Source of the DNA: Ga0077527 sp945862135
GTDB taxonomy: Bacteria > Pseudomonadota > Gammaproteobacteria > Burkholderiales > SG8-41
Assembly (NCBI GenBank): GCA_964203275.1
Contig: CAXNMF010000001.1
Span: forward strand, 561,305 to 625,304
Length of the DNA stretch: 64,000 nt
Reading direction: 5' to 3'
The translations under genes were made by a program, and so were the position numbers. Of the stretch, positions 1 to 10,376 are shown in pieces. Within the stretch, counting starts at the first letter, position 1; the number at the start of each line of letters is the position of its first letter. Under the pieces are notes generated by a model that made no database searches, was not told the origin of the DNA, and saw nothing but the letters and a program-made list of their open reading frames with translations.

Positions 1-92
1 CGGATGCCGGACTCGCCGAGCGTGCGATTGGCATTGAGTTGTTCCGCTTTTTCGATCGGCGCATCGGGTACTACGAGAAAAATCTGGCCCAT
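1..92 (-). CDS. 5' end of an unidentified gene (partial)
   Basis: A minus-strand reading frame starts with ATG at 92, with an AGGAGA ribosome site 5 bases upstream, and runs off the window edge after 30 codons. The visible start reads MGQIFLVVPDAPIEKAEQ and continues with a TLGESGI segment. It follows the Bug gene at 148-1107 on the same strand after a 55-base gap, so the two are probably co-transcribed and this product may act on the compound that protein binds. The pattern is faintly reminiscent of short UGSC-type proteins, but too little is visible to assign a family. Confidence 0.6.
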   Translation of the reverse strand, partial: MGQIFLVVPDAPIEKAEQLNANRTLGESGI

Positions 93-147
93 TGCGGTCT
101 CCTGTGAATCTGTTTGCTTGCGCAGCGGCGCTGTGCCGCAATCCGCA

Positions 148-1107
148 TTAATTGACTTTGATGCCGGCTGCCTTGAATACCGGCGGCCATTTCTGAAGTT
201 CTTTTTTGACGAATTCGGTGAATTGATCCGGACCCAGTGCAACCGGATCAAAACCGCTGGCTTCCATTTGCGTGTTGACGTCCGGCAGTTTGCTGATGCG
301 CGCCAATTCACCGTGCAGTTTCTCGACGATGGGGCGGGGTGTTTTACCCGGCGCCAACACGCCGTAGAAACCTTCCACGGCATAACCGGGTAATCCGGCT
401 TCGGCCACGGTCGGTATTTCGGGCAACGCCCTGACCCGGTTCGCGGAGCCGACGGCAATGCCGCGCAATCTTCCGGCCTTTAGAAAAGGAATCGCGGCGC
501 CCGGCGCGGTCATCAGCATATGCACTTGGCCACTGACCACGGCTGCGGTTGAATCGCCCGCGCCCTTGTATGGCACATGCACCATCTGGATGCCGGCCAT
601 GTGTTTGAGCAGTTCAATCGACAGATGGCCGCCGGTGCCGGCACCTGATGAGGCGTAATTCAGATCGCCGGGACGCGACTTGGCCAGCGCGATCAACTGC
701 TTCACGGTTTTGACGGGCAGCGAGGGATGCACGACCAGCACGTTGGGCGAATAGGCCAGCAGCGTGATGCGCGCGAAATCGTTCAGCGTGTCGTAAGGCA
801 GCGTCGAATACAGGCTCGGGTTCAGTGCGTAACCAGTGGCAACGATCAGGATCGTGTGGCCGTCGGGCGGCGCCTTGGCGACTATTTCCGAACCGACGAT
901 GCCGGCCGCACCCGGACGCAGATCGACGATGACCTGTTGTCCCCAGCTTTGTGTCAGTTGCGCGCCGAACAAACGCGCCAACCGGTCATTGCCGCCGCCT
1001 GCAGATGAGGGCACTACCCAGCGGATCGGTTTGACCGGAAAGGTTTGTGCAAACGACGCCGAAGCGGCAAAAGCCAGCGCCGTGGCGATGGTTAACAGGA
1101 GCTTCAA
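148..1107 (-). CDS. Bug-family tripartite tricarboxylate transporter substrate-binding protein
   Basis: Periplasmic solute-binding protein of the Bug/TctC family, 319 residues, the usual size. These proteins capture carboxylates or related small acids, and most have no dedicated membrane partner next to them. The chosen start is TTG at 1107: it gives a clean signal peptide (LKLLLTIATALAFAASASFA then Q) and has AAGGAA about 7 bases upstream. A longer ATG frame from 1221 would add 38 residues with no signal-peptide character. Family marks include FPVKPIRWVVPSSAGGGNDR after the signal, RPGAAGIVG, APPDGHT and HVPYKGAG. The ligand cannot be told from sequence. Confidence 0.93.
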   Translation of the reverse strand: MKLLLTIATALAFAASASFAQTFPVKPIRWVVPSSAGGGNDRLARLFGAQLTQSWGQQVIVDLRPGAAGIVGSEIVAKAPPDGHTILIVATGYALNPSLYSTLPYDTLNDFARITLLAYSPNVLVVHPSLPVKTVKQLIALAKSRPGDLNYASSGAGTGGHLSIELLKHMAGIQMVHVPYKGAGDSTAAVVSGQVHMLMTAPGAAIPFLKAGRLRGIAVGSANRVRALPEIPTVAEAGLPGYAVEGFYGVLAPGKTPRPIVEKLHGELARISKLPDVNTQMEASGFDPVALGPDQFTEFVKKELQKWPPVFKAAGIKVN

Positions 1108-1241
1108 TGGGTGTTCCTTAATGTGGACGTTTGATGCAGTGGAATACCCGATGCTAACGCCTGAGTGCAGGGGCGGCAACTGCGAAGAAGCCATGAATAA
1201 CCGGAACAGGCGACTGTCCACAATACGTTACTAAGGCGGGA

Positions 1242-1649
1242 TCAGCGGTACAGCCAGTCGGCGACCGCGCGGGTGTAAAGCGGCATGATCACGTAAACCA
1301 TCAGCCAGACGATGATGCCCGCCACCAGAAAACGACTGATGAGCAGATTACCGAGAACCGGCATGGACTAAATCGCGGGTGAAAGCCCGGCCGACACCAG
1401 AAGTGTCAGCGGGTAGATCGCCGAAAAGGTGATCAGGAACTGCTTGAAACGGTTGGGTGCGCGCACACCCGGCCGCGTGAACCAGAAATCAAGTCCTGAT
1501 TTGATTTCGATGCGGTCGCCGCCTTCGAGGATGGGTTCGACCTTGCGCACATAGTTGCGGCGTACATCCGATTGCACCCAGGCCTGCAGGTGATCGTATT
1601 GATCAAAGCGGATGATGATGGTGACGATGTCGTCCGGATTGACGGCCAT
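1242..1649 (-). pseudogene. Broken ABM-domain membrane protein gene with internal TAG stop
   Basis: From ATG 1649 the frame encodes the second half of an antibiotic-biosynthesis-monooxygenase (ABM) dimeric alpha-beta domain (IIIRFDQYDHLQAW, GLDFWFT) and then a first membrane segment (LITFSAIYPLTLLVSAGL). A TAG at 1368-1370 stops it after 93 residues. The same frame then continues without interruption to TGA at 1242, encoding a second membrane segment (FLVAGIIVWLMVYVIMPL) ending ADWLYR. Family members have ABM plus two such segments in one chain. About 40 N-terminal residues usual for the family are also missing, because the frame begins just after the lpdA stop. I read it as a 5'-truncated gene with a nonsense codon. 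Confidence 0.75.
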
Positions 1650-1670
1650 GTCCTCGCGAGTGCCGGGTGT

Positions 1671-3425
1671 TTATTTCTTCGGCACGTAGAGGTCGGTAAT
1701 CGAGCCTTCGGCCATTTCAGCCGCAAAGAACAAAGTCTCCGACAGCGTCGGATGCGGGTGAATGGTGAGGCCAATATCGTGCGAATCGGCACCCATTTCC
1801 AGCGCCAGCACGGCTTCAGCAATCAATTCGCCGGCATTGACGCCGGTCATCGCCGCGCCGATCAGGCGGCGCGTTTTTTTGTCGAACAGCGCCTTGGTCA
1901 TGCCCTCGTCACGGCCGGTGGCCAGTGCGCGGCCGCTCGCGGCCCACGGGAACACCGCCTTGTCGTATTCGATGCCCTGGGCCTGGGCCTGGGTTTCGGT
2001 GAGACCCATCCAGGCGATTTCCGGATCGGTATAGGCGACCGACGGAATCGTGCGGGCGTCGAAGAAGGCCTTGTGACCGGCGATGACTTCAGCGGCGATC
2101 TTGGCTTCGTAAGTGGCCTTGTGCGCAAGCATCGGTTCGCCGCAGACGTCGCCGATGGCGTAGATATGCGGCACGTTGGTGCGTTGTTGCTTGTCTACGG
2201 GAATATAGCCGCGCTCGTTGACAGTGACGCCTGCAGCATCGGCCTTGATGTCACGGCCATTGGGCCGGCGACCCACTGCCATCAGTGCGGCATCAAAGAT
2301 ATCCGTGGTGGTTTTTCCATCGGTGCTTTCGAAGGTGACCTTGAGGCCATCCTTCTGCGCTTCGATTATCGCCACTTTGGTTTTGAGCAGGATTTTTTCG
2401 TAGCGTTTCTCGATGCGCTTCGCCAGCGGGCGCACCACATCTTTGTCGGCGCCGGGGATCAGGCCGTCCATCAGCTCGACTACGGTGATTTTCGAACCCA
2501 GTGCGTCATACACGGTGGCCATTTCCAGGCCGATGATGCCGCCGCCGATGATCAGCATGCGTTTCGGCACGGTCGCCAGTTTCAGAGCGCCCGTCGAATC
2601 AATGATGCGCGGATCGTCGTAGGGGAAGCCCGGGATTTTTGCGACCGAGGAACCGGCGGCGATGATGCAGTTGTCGAAAGAAACGGTCTTTACCCCGTCA
2701 GCGGTTTCCACGCGGATGGTATTGGACGAAGCGAATTCGCCGCGGCCGGTGATGACCTGCACCTTGCGCTGCTTGGCGAGGCCCGACAGGCCTTTGGTCA
2801 GCTTGCCCAGCACGCCGTCTTTCCACGCGCGCAGCTTGTCGATTTCGATTTTCGGTTTGCCGAAGGTGATGCCGGCATGTGCGGCTTCATCGGCTTCGGT
2901 GATGACCTTGGCCATGTGCAGCAGCGCTTTTGACGGAATGCAGCCGACATTCAGGCAGACGCCGCCGAGCGTCGGATAACGTTCGATGAGCACGACCTTC
3001 TTGCCGAGGTCGGCGGCTCGGAAGGCGGCGGTGTAGCCACCGGGGCCGGCACCGAGTACGACCAATTCGGCGTGGATGTCGGACTTCGCAGCTGCTGCGG
3101 GCGCGGTTGCGGCCGGTGCAGGTGTCGCGGGCTTTGCCGCTGCAGGTGCAGGAGCCGTTGCTTGTTGGGCAGGAGCGGCGGCGCCGGTGGATTCGAGCGT
3201 CAGGATCAGCGAACCCATCGACACCTTGTCGCCAGGTTTGAGGCTGATGGTTTTGACGATGCCGGCGCTCGGCGCAGGGATGTCCATCGTCGCCTTGTCG
3301 GACTCCAGCGTGACCAGCGGATCTTCCTTGTTCACGGTGTCGCCGGGTTTCACCAGCACTTCGATGACCGGGATGCTCTTGAAATCACCGATATCCGGGA
3401 CTTTGACTTCGACCGTTTGGCTCAT
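1671..3425 (-). CDS. lpdA: Dihydrolipoamide dehydrogenase (E3) with N-terminal lipoyl domain
   Basis: Flavoprotein that reoxidises dihydrolipoamide with NAD+ for pyruvate and/or 2-oxoglutarate dehydrogenase complexes. 584 residues. Residues 1-80 form a lipoyl domain with the modifiable lysine in ESDKATMD (K44). An Ala/Pro linker spans about 82-115. The FAD-binding GAGPGG is at 125-130, the redox disulfide C157/C162 lies in CLNVGC, and the C-terminal HPHPTLSE (556-563) supplies the catalytic His-Glu pair. The N-terminal lipoyl extension is common in E3 linked to pyruvate dehydrogenase in this class, yet aceE and aceF are not adjacent. It lies 57 bases downstream of proA on the same strand. Confidence 0.97.
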   Translation of the reverse strand: MSQTVEVKVPDIGDFKSIPVIEVLVKPGDTVNKEDPLVTLESDKATMDIPAPSAGIVKTISLKPGDKVSMGSLILTLESTGAAAPAQQATAPAPAAAKPATPAPAATAPAAAAKSDIHAELVVLGAGPGGYTAAFRAADLGKKVVLIERYPTLGGVCLNVGCIPSKALLHMAKVITEADEAAHAGITFGKPKIEIDKLRAWKDGVLGKLTKGLSGLAKQRKVQVITGRGEFASSNTIRVETADGVKTVSFDNCIIAAGSSVAKIPGFPYDDPRIIDSTGALKLATVPKRMLIIGGGIIGLEMATVYDALGSKITVVELMDGLIPGADKDVVRPLAKRIEKRYEKILLKTKVAIIEAQKDGLKVTFESTDGKTTTDIFDAALMAVGRRPNGRDIKADAAGVTVNERGYIPVDKQQRTNVPHIYAIGDVCGEPMLAHKATYEAKIAAEVIAGHKAFFDARTIPSVAYTDPEIAWMGLTETQAQAQGIEYDKAVFPWAASGRALATGRDEGMTKALFDKKTRRLIGAAMTGVNAGELIAEAVLALEMGADSHDIGLTIHPHPTLSETLFFAAEMAEGSITDLYVPKK

Positions 3426-3482
3426 GGCTAAAACTCTTTTAAAAACAAATAGTTATGAATAACCCCGGAGGGTGCTGTCGAA

Positions 3483-4739
3483 TCAGCCGCGGATCTGGCC
3501 GTCCCCGAACACGACGTATTTCAGCGAAGTCAGGCCTTCAAGGCCCACCGGCCCGCGTGCATGCAGTTTGTCGGTGGAAATGCCGATCTCCGCGCCCAGG
3601 CCGAACTCGTAACCGTCGGCAAAACGCGTCGAGGCATTGACCATCACCGAACTCGAATCGACTTCGCGCAGGAAGCGTCGCGCGCGGGTGATGTCTTCGG
3701 TGACGATGGCGTCGGTGTGCTGCGAACCGTAGCGCGCGATGTGATCAATCGCCGCATCCAGTCCGTCGACGATGCGCACCGACAGGATCGCGTCGAGGTA
3801 CTCGGTATGCCAGTCTTCTTCGGTCGCGGCTTTCATGCCGGACACGAGGGCACGCGCAGCCTCATCGCCGCGCAGTTCGATTTTTTTGTCGGCGTAGATC
3901 TTGCACAGCGGCGGCAGGATTTTTGCCGCGATGTCGCGCGCGACCAGCAGCGTTTCCATGGTGTTGCAGGTGCCGAGGCGCTGGGTCTTCGCGTTGTCAG
4001 CGATGCGCATCGCCTTGTCGAAGTCCGCCTTGTCGTCGATATAGACATGGCAGACGCCGTGCAGGTGCTTGATCATCGGAATGCGCGATTCGCGCATCAG
4101 CCGTTCGATCAGGCCCTTGCCGCCGCGCGGCACGATGACATCGACGTAGTCCTGCATCGTGATCATTTCGCCGACCGCCGCGCGATCCGCCGTCGAGATA
4201 ACCTGCACCGCGGTTTCCGGCAGACCGGCTGCTTTCAGCCCGGCCTGCACGCAGGCGGCAATGGCCTGATTTGAATGCAGCGCTTCGGAGCCGCCGCGCA
4301 AAATCGCGGCGTTGCCGGATTTCAGGCACAGCCCCGCCGCATCCGCCGTCACATTTGGACGCGATTCGTAAATGATGCCGATGACGCCCAGCGGCACGCG
4401 CATCTGTCCGACCTGGATGCCGGAAGGGCGGTATTTCAATCCGCTGATCTCGCCGATCGGGTCCGGCAGCGCGGCGATCTGGCGCAGGCCGTCGGCCATC
4501 GAGGCAATGGTTTTGGATGTCAGCGTCAGCCGGTCGACCGATGCCGCATCGAGGCCCTTGGTTTTGGCGGCATCAACATCGCGGGCGTTTTCGCGCAGCA
4601 GCGTCGCGGCCGACTGCTCGATCGCATCAGCCATGGCTTGCAGCGCGCGGTTTTTCGCACCGGTATCGGCGACGGCCATTGCGCGTGATGCAGCGCGTGC
4701 GGCCTTGCCGACGGTGATCATGTAGGTCTGGACATCCAT
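3483..4739 (-). CDS. proA: Glutamate-5-semialdehyde dehydrogenase (gamma-glutamyl phosphate reductase)
   Basis: Second step of proline synthesis: NADPH-dependent reduction of gamma-glutamyl phosphate to glutamate semialdehyde in the cytoplasm. 418 residues, normal length, aldehyde dehydrogenase fold. The nucleophile cysteine lies in QRLGTCNTMETLLVA, and the family signature IPRGGKGLIERLM is intact. ATG at 4739 has no purine-rich ribosome site: the preceding bases are TAGAAT followed by CCCCCCT, so the start may coincide with the transcript start. In related genomes proA normally follows leuS-lptE-holA; here an islet of about 1.3 kb separates it from holA. Confidence 0.97.
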   Translation of the reverse strand: MDVQTYMITVGKAARAASRAMAVADTGAKNRALQAMADAIEQSAATLLRENARDVDAAKTKGLDAASVDRLTLTSKTIASMADGLRQIAALPDPIGEISGLKYRPSGIQVGQMRVPLGVIGIIYESRPNVTADAAGLCLKSGNAAILRGGSEALHSNQAIAACVQAGLKAAGLPETAVQVISTADRAAVGEMITMQDYVDVIVPRGGKGLIERLMRESRIPMIKHLHGVCHVYIDDKADFDKAMRIADNAKTQRLGTCNTMETLLVARDIAAKILPPLCKIYADKKIELRGDEAARALVSGMKAATEEDWHTEYLDAILSVRIVDGLDAAIDHIARYGSQHTDAIVTEDITRARRFLREVDSSSVMVNASTRFADGYEFGLGAEIGISTDKLHARGPVGLEGLTSLKYVVFGDGQIRG

Positions 4740-4746
4740 AGGGGGG

Positions 4747-4752
4747 ATTCTA
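4747..4752 (-). promoter_or_regulatory. Candidate -10 box for proA (near-leaderless)
   Basis: Minus-strand TAGAAT ends 7 bases before the proA ATG, so a transcript starting at the usual distance would begin at or next to the start codon. No good TTGACA-like -35 lies 16-18 bases upstream, so the call rests on the -10 box alone. Confidence 0.3.
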
Positions 4753-4965
4753 GCAGGCGGCGGGACGCAGCCGCTCCGCAGGTATCCGGGAATGCGGCGG
4801 AAACCCTACAATCCACCGGTGCAGGGACTGCGCCATGGCGACGCTTACAAGGCCAAGGGCGCGGAGCCCGGTCAGCAGTGCGGAGCAGGTGGATTGATTG
4901 GTATTGGAATTGTTGTGAAGGGGGATGGTGATGGGTAAAAATCGACTCCGGTACTTTTAATAATA

Positions 4966-5700
4966 TTGCTGCGTCGCGCGCTCGCCGGACTTGCTGTGTG
5001 CGCTCTACTGCCCGCATGCCCGGCTACGCCATCGAGCAACGCCAAGCCCGATGAAGATTACGTAAAAGCAGCTTGGGCTTACTTCAAACACAAGTGCGAC
5101 ACCGAGGCGGGGGAGAAGATCTACAAGACTTTCACGGGTGTCAAAAGCGTGTTAGTGGTGAAGCCGCTGCCGCCGGCTACGGAGAAGGATTTGTATGACC
5201 AGTTTTGGATGGGGGATCCGTATAGCAATGCGACGCCATACGATAAACGAGGAGATGACGCGGCTCGACGTCTTGCAAATGATAGTCGGAGTTTAGATGG
5301 CACTATTCAACGCGCGCTTGAATTCGTAGAAATCAAGGCCGAGGTCGGTAATGGGTATGTGCGAATTCATAAAGCCAAATCAAATGTTGAAAACTCGGTC
5401 CGTGAACAAGTTAATTTTCCGGTAAGTAAATTCGGTGTCATTTGGGAAGACATTTCTCGACCAGAGGACCGAAAGTATTGGGTTGCTGCTAGTCGGTTGC
5501 GAGTAATAAATCTTGTAGACAACCTGACAATTGCCGAGCGCACCGGTTTCTTCATCGAGGCTGGGTTTGGCAGCACTTCCGGACAAAGGCGACCGTGGCT
5601 AACATCGCGCGGCCCAGGTACTACATGTCCTGTAGTAGCAGGGGATTACACCGATCAGCGTTTTATTTCGAGAGTATTCGAACTAAACAAGGGATACTGA
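4966..5700 (+). CDS. Putative lipoprotein of unknown function (islet gene)
   Basis: 244 residues with a type II signal peptide: LRRALAGLAVCALLPAC, the last Cys being the likely lipidated residue, so an envelope lipoprotein. The start is TTG at 4966; no ATG or GTG is available in frame upstream before a stop, and there is no clear ribosome site. The mature part has an aromatic/acidic start (DEDYVKAAWAYFKHKCDTEAG) and a C-terminal region with SRPEDRKYW and GFGSTSGQRRPW. I do not recognise a catalytic motif. From memory, similar lipoproteins sit beside effector-like or hydrolase genes, but that is not shown here. It is visibly AT-richer than holA and proA, suggesting transfer. Confidence 0.72.
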   Translation: MLRRALAGLAVCALLPACPATPSSNAKPDEDYVKAAWAYFKHKCDTEAGEKIYKTFTGVKSVLVVKPLPPATEKDLYDQFWMGDPYSNATPYDKRGDDAARRLANDSRSLDGTIQRALEFVEIKAEVGNGYVRIHKAKSNVENSVREQVNFPVSKFGVIWEDISRPEDRKYWVAASRLRVINLVDNLTIAERTGFFIEAGFGSTSGQRRPWLTSRGPGTTCPVVAGDYTDQRFISRVFELNKGY

Positions 5701-5701
5701 G

Positions 5702-5773
5702 ATGGCAAATGGACAAATAAACAAAAGAATAACCAAAGGCACTGGAGTCGAATTCTTCCCCCCGGCCGATTGA
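5702..5773 (+). CDS. Short ORF of 23 residues, possibly the start of a lost gene
   Basis: ATG at 5702 lies one base after the lipoprotein stop and opens a 23-codon frame (MANGQINKRI to EFFPPAD) ended by TGA. The tight spacing suggests it was the next gene of the same unit. It ends where AT-rich, non-coding-looking sequence begins, so it may be the N-terminus of a deleted longer gene and not a functional small protein. No family can be assigned. Confidence 0.35.
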   Translation: MANGQINKRITKGTGVEFFPPAD

Positions 5774-5859
5774 TAATAATAAAAACAATCACTTACATAG
5801 CACCTTTGTTTTAACCCTCGCCAATCATTGCTTGATGGCCGAATGTCCCGAACCCCGCC

Positions 5860-6033
5860 ATGCCGCACCGTCCACGCATCCGCCTGGCCAATCATCCGCT
5901 GCCCATCGTGCATCGCGGCTACAAACTGTGTGGGCTGCTTTTTTGCCGCAGCACGCGACCTGGTTCAAAGTGGAGCCGCGCGTACGGATGTACGCGGGCG
6001 AAGATTTTTAAATCTAGGACAACAAGTAACTAG
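5860..6033 (+). pseudogene. Remnant of a RAYT/IS200-like (REP-associated) transposase
   Basis: The frame from ATG 5860 begins MPHRPRIRLANHPLPIVHRG, which follows the typical opening of REP-associated tyrosine transposases (MPRxPR, then a HIVQRG-like block ahead of the catalytic domain). The match then breaks. Continuing in another frame gives NCVGCFFAAARD, resembling the NRxxCFF block that normally follows, so a frameshift is likely. The catalytic HxH and Tyr regions are absent and the frame ends at 6031-6033, inside the stop region of holA on the other strand. It is a decayed fragment marking an old insertion. Confidence 0.45.
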
Positions 6034-7124
6034 AACAGCGCCGGATGGGCCGCAAATGCCGCATTGCTGGTGCGCCGCGGCGCCTGCGCTTTGACCGTTC
6101 CCGGATTATTCCGCGCAAATCGTAGTGCCAGTTGCAGCAGTTCATCCCAAACGTCGCCGCGTACAAGACCTTTGGCCATGCGATCAATGACCGCGGCGTG
6201 GCGCAGCGCTTCGGTGACCTGGCCCAGTGTGAAACGGCGCAGGTTGTTCTGCATCGCCTTCTGGTGCGAGGGGCCCCAGATGCGTGCTTCGCGCATCATC
6301 ATTGATGCCGGCTTGCCGCCGTTGACGCCGGTGATGATCTTGCCGATGGCGCGGATTTCTTCCGAGAGCGACCACAGCACCAGCGGTGCCGCAGTGCCTT
6401 CGCCCTGCAGGCCGTCGAGCACGCGCGCGACGCGCAGAGGATCGCCTTCGAGCATGATTTCGCCGAGGTTGAACACGTCGTAACGCGCGACATCGAGCAC
6501 CGCTTCCCGTACTTGATCAAAAGTGATCGTGCCTTGCGGGAACAGCAAGGCGAGTTTCTGCACTTCCTGATAGGCGGCGAGCAGGTTGCCTTCGACACGG
6601 TCGGCAATGAAATCCAGTGTTTCGGTATCGGCTTCCTGCTGCTGCAGGCCGAGCCGGCCGGCGATCCATTGGGGCAGCGCGCGGCGCAGCACGGGTTTGG
6701 CTTCGACGGCCACCCCCGCGCGTTCAAGTGCTTCGAACCAAGCGGCCTTCTGGCCTCGCCAGTCGAGGTCGGGCACGTAGATCAGCGTGACGGTATCGGG
6801 CGGTAGTGACTTGCAATAGCTCTGCAGGGCCTCGCCGCCTTCCTTGCCGGGTTTGCCGGTAGGGATACGCAGTTCCAGCAGCTTGCGCGAGGCGAACAGG
6901 GATTGTGAACTGCCGGCCAGTGCGAGCTGATTCCATTTGAAGCCGGAATCCGCGGTGAGCACTTCGCGTTCGGTGTAACCCTCGGCGCGCGCCTTGGCGC
7001 GGATGCGGTCGCTGGCTTCAAGCGCGAGCAGGGGTTCAGTGCCGAACACCGTATACAGCGGTTGCAGTTCCCGCTTGAGGTGACCAGCCAGTTGTTCGGA
7101 GGACAGGCGCATTGTTGGAGCCAA
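6030..7124 (-). CDS. holA: DNA polymerase III subunit delta
   Basis: Clamp-loader subunit that opens the beta sliding clamp during replication. 364 residues, the usual length, with the HolA N-terminal AAA-like region (LYTVFGTEPLLALEASDRIR) and a helical C-terminal domain (YDVFNLGEIMLEGD, LWSLSEEIRAIGKI). ATG 7124 is taken as start; an in-frame ATG at 7112 (MRLSSEQLAGHL) is equally plausible and closer to the family start. It follows lptE after 36 bases on the same strand, in the conserved leuS-lptE-holA order. Confidence 0.95.
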   Translation of the reverse strand: MAPTMRLSSEQLAGHLKRELQPLYTVFGTEPLLALEASDRIRAKARAEGYTEREVLTADSGFKWNQLALAGSSQSLFASRKLLELRIPTGKPGKEGGEALQSYCKSLPPDTVTLIYVPDLDWRGQKAAWFEALERAGVAVEAKPVLRRALPQWIAGRLGLQQQEADTETLDFIADRVEGNLLAAYQEVQKLALLFPQGTITFDQVREAVLDVARYDVFNLGEIMLEGDPLRVARVLDGLQGEGTAAPLVLWSLSEEIRAIGKIITGVNGGKPASMMMREARIWGPSHQKAMQNNLRRFTLGQVTEALRHAAVIDRMAKGLVRGDVWDELLQLALRFARNNPGTVKAQAPRRTSNAAFAAHPALF

Positions 7125-7160
7125 TGCTACCGCAGAATGCGCCGACTGACGACTCTGGGA

Positions 7161-7652
7161 TTATGTGACAGGTGGCAGGCGGATGACCTGCATCCGGCGC
7201 AGCAGTTGCTGAACGGCATCACTCTGCATGTCGCGAAACAAAAGTGCCTCCTCTGCTTCCTTGGACAAGGCTTCGCTGTCATTGAAGGAGAAGTCCCGAA
7301 CCAGTGCGATTTCTGTAACCGGAATGACCTCGACCCCATTGCGATCAAGCAAGCGGTACGTCATGCGGTATCTCAACTGGTATTCGCGCACGCGTCCGCC
7401 GCCGGACAGCGACAGGATGTTCTTTTCGCGCAGTTCATTGACCAGCACCAGCGTGGCGTCAGCGCCTTTGGCGACCTCGACAATGCGTGTGCTGCTACCC
7501 GCGGTGACCAGTCGCCGCAACTGCGTACCGAACTGCGAACTGACCGGAGCTTGTACATACAACGTTTCGAACGGGAGCGAGGCTGAACCGCGAAGCTGAA
7601 AACCGCAGCCGGCAAGGAGCAGCGTCAATAGCAGGGCGGCAAAAGTTTTCAT
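7161..7652 (-). CDS. lptE: LPS-assembly lipoprotein LptE
   Basis: Outer-membrane lipoprotein that plugs the LptD barrel and helps deliver lipopolysaccharide to the cell surface. 163 residues with the classic lipobox LLLAGC followed by GFQLRG, the hallmark opening of LptE/RlpB. The body shows the expected REYQLRYRMTYRLLD strand region. It lies 6 bases after the leuS stop, consistent with a leuS-lptE-holA transcript. Confidence 0.95.
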   Translation of the reverse strand: MKTFAALLLTLLLAGCGFQLRGSASLPFETLYVQAPVSSQFGTQLRRLVTAGSSTRIVEVAKGADATLVLVNELREKNILSLSGGGRVREYQLRYRMTYRLLDRNGVEVIPVTEIALVRDFSFNDSEALSKEAEEALLFRDMQSDAVQQLLRRMQVIRLPPVT

Positions 7653-7658
7653 TGGGAA

Positions 7659-10261
<2,603 letters not shown>

Positions 10262-10295
10262 GATGCCGGTGGGGAGGGGTGATCGGGAAAGCGCG

Positions 10296-10301
10296 ATTAT
10301 A
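10296..10301 (-). promoter_or_regulatory. Candidate -10 box for leuS
   Basis: Perfect TATAAT on the minus strand, 34 bases upstream of the leuS ATG. It faces the uvrD -10 box at 10345-10350 in the divergent intergenic space. No clear -35 hexamer is seen. The leuS leader is pyrimidine-rich without an evident ribosome site. Confidence 0.4.
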
Positions 10302-10344
10302 TCCGCTCCGCCTGTATCCCATCGGGTCGCGAGGGTCCGTCACG

Positions 10345-10350
10345 TATAAT
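10345..10350 (+). promoter_or_regulatory. Candidate -10 box for uvrD
   Basis: Perfect TATAAT on the plus strand, ending 5 bases before the in-frame GTG at 10356 and 26 bases before ATG 10377. A transcript starting 7 bases downstream would begin just after the first base of that GTG, favouring the ATG as start codon with a leader of about 20 bases. Confidence 0.4.
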
Positions 10351-10376
10351 CCGGCGTGCCCAATCCGCATCAAACG

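Noticed and set aside
1572..2933. 453-codon open frame on the plus strand opposite lpdA
   Set aside because: Mirror-image codon artefact; lpdA on the other strand is unambiguous.
4931..4960. ATG start at 4931 with GGGGG upstream for the islet lipoprotein
   Set aside because: It is in another frame and stops after nine codons; joining it would need an indel, and the TTG start already yields a proper lipoprotein signal.
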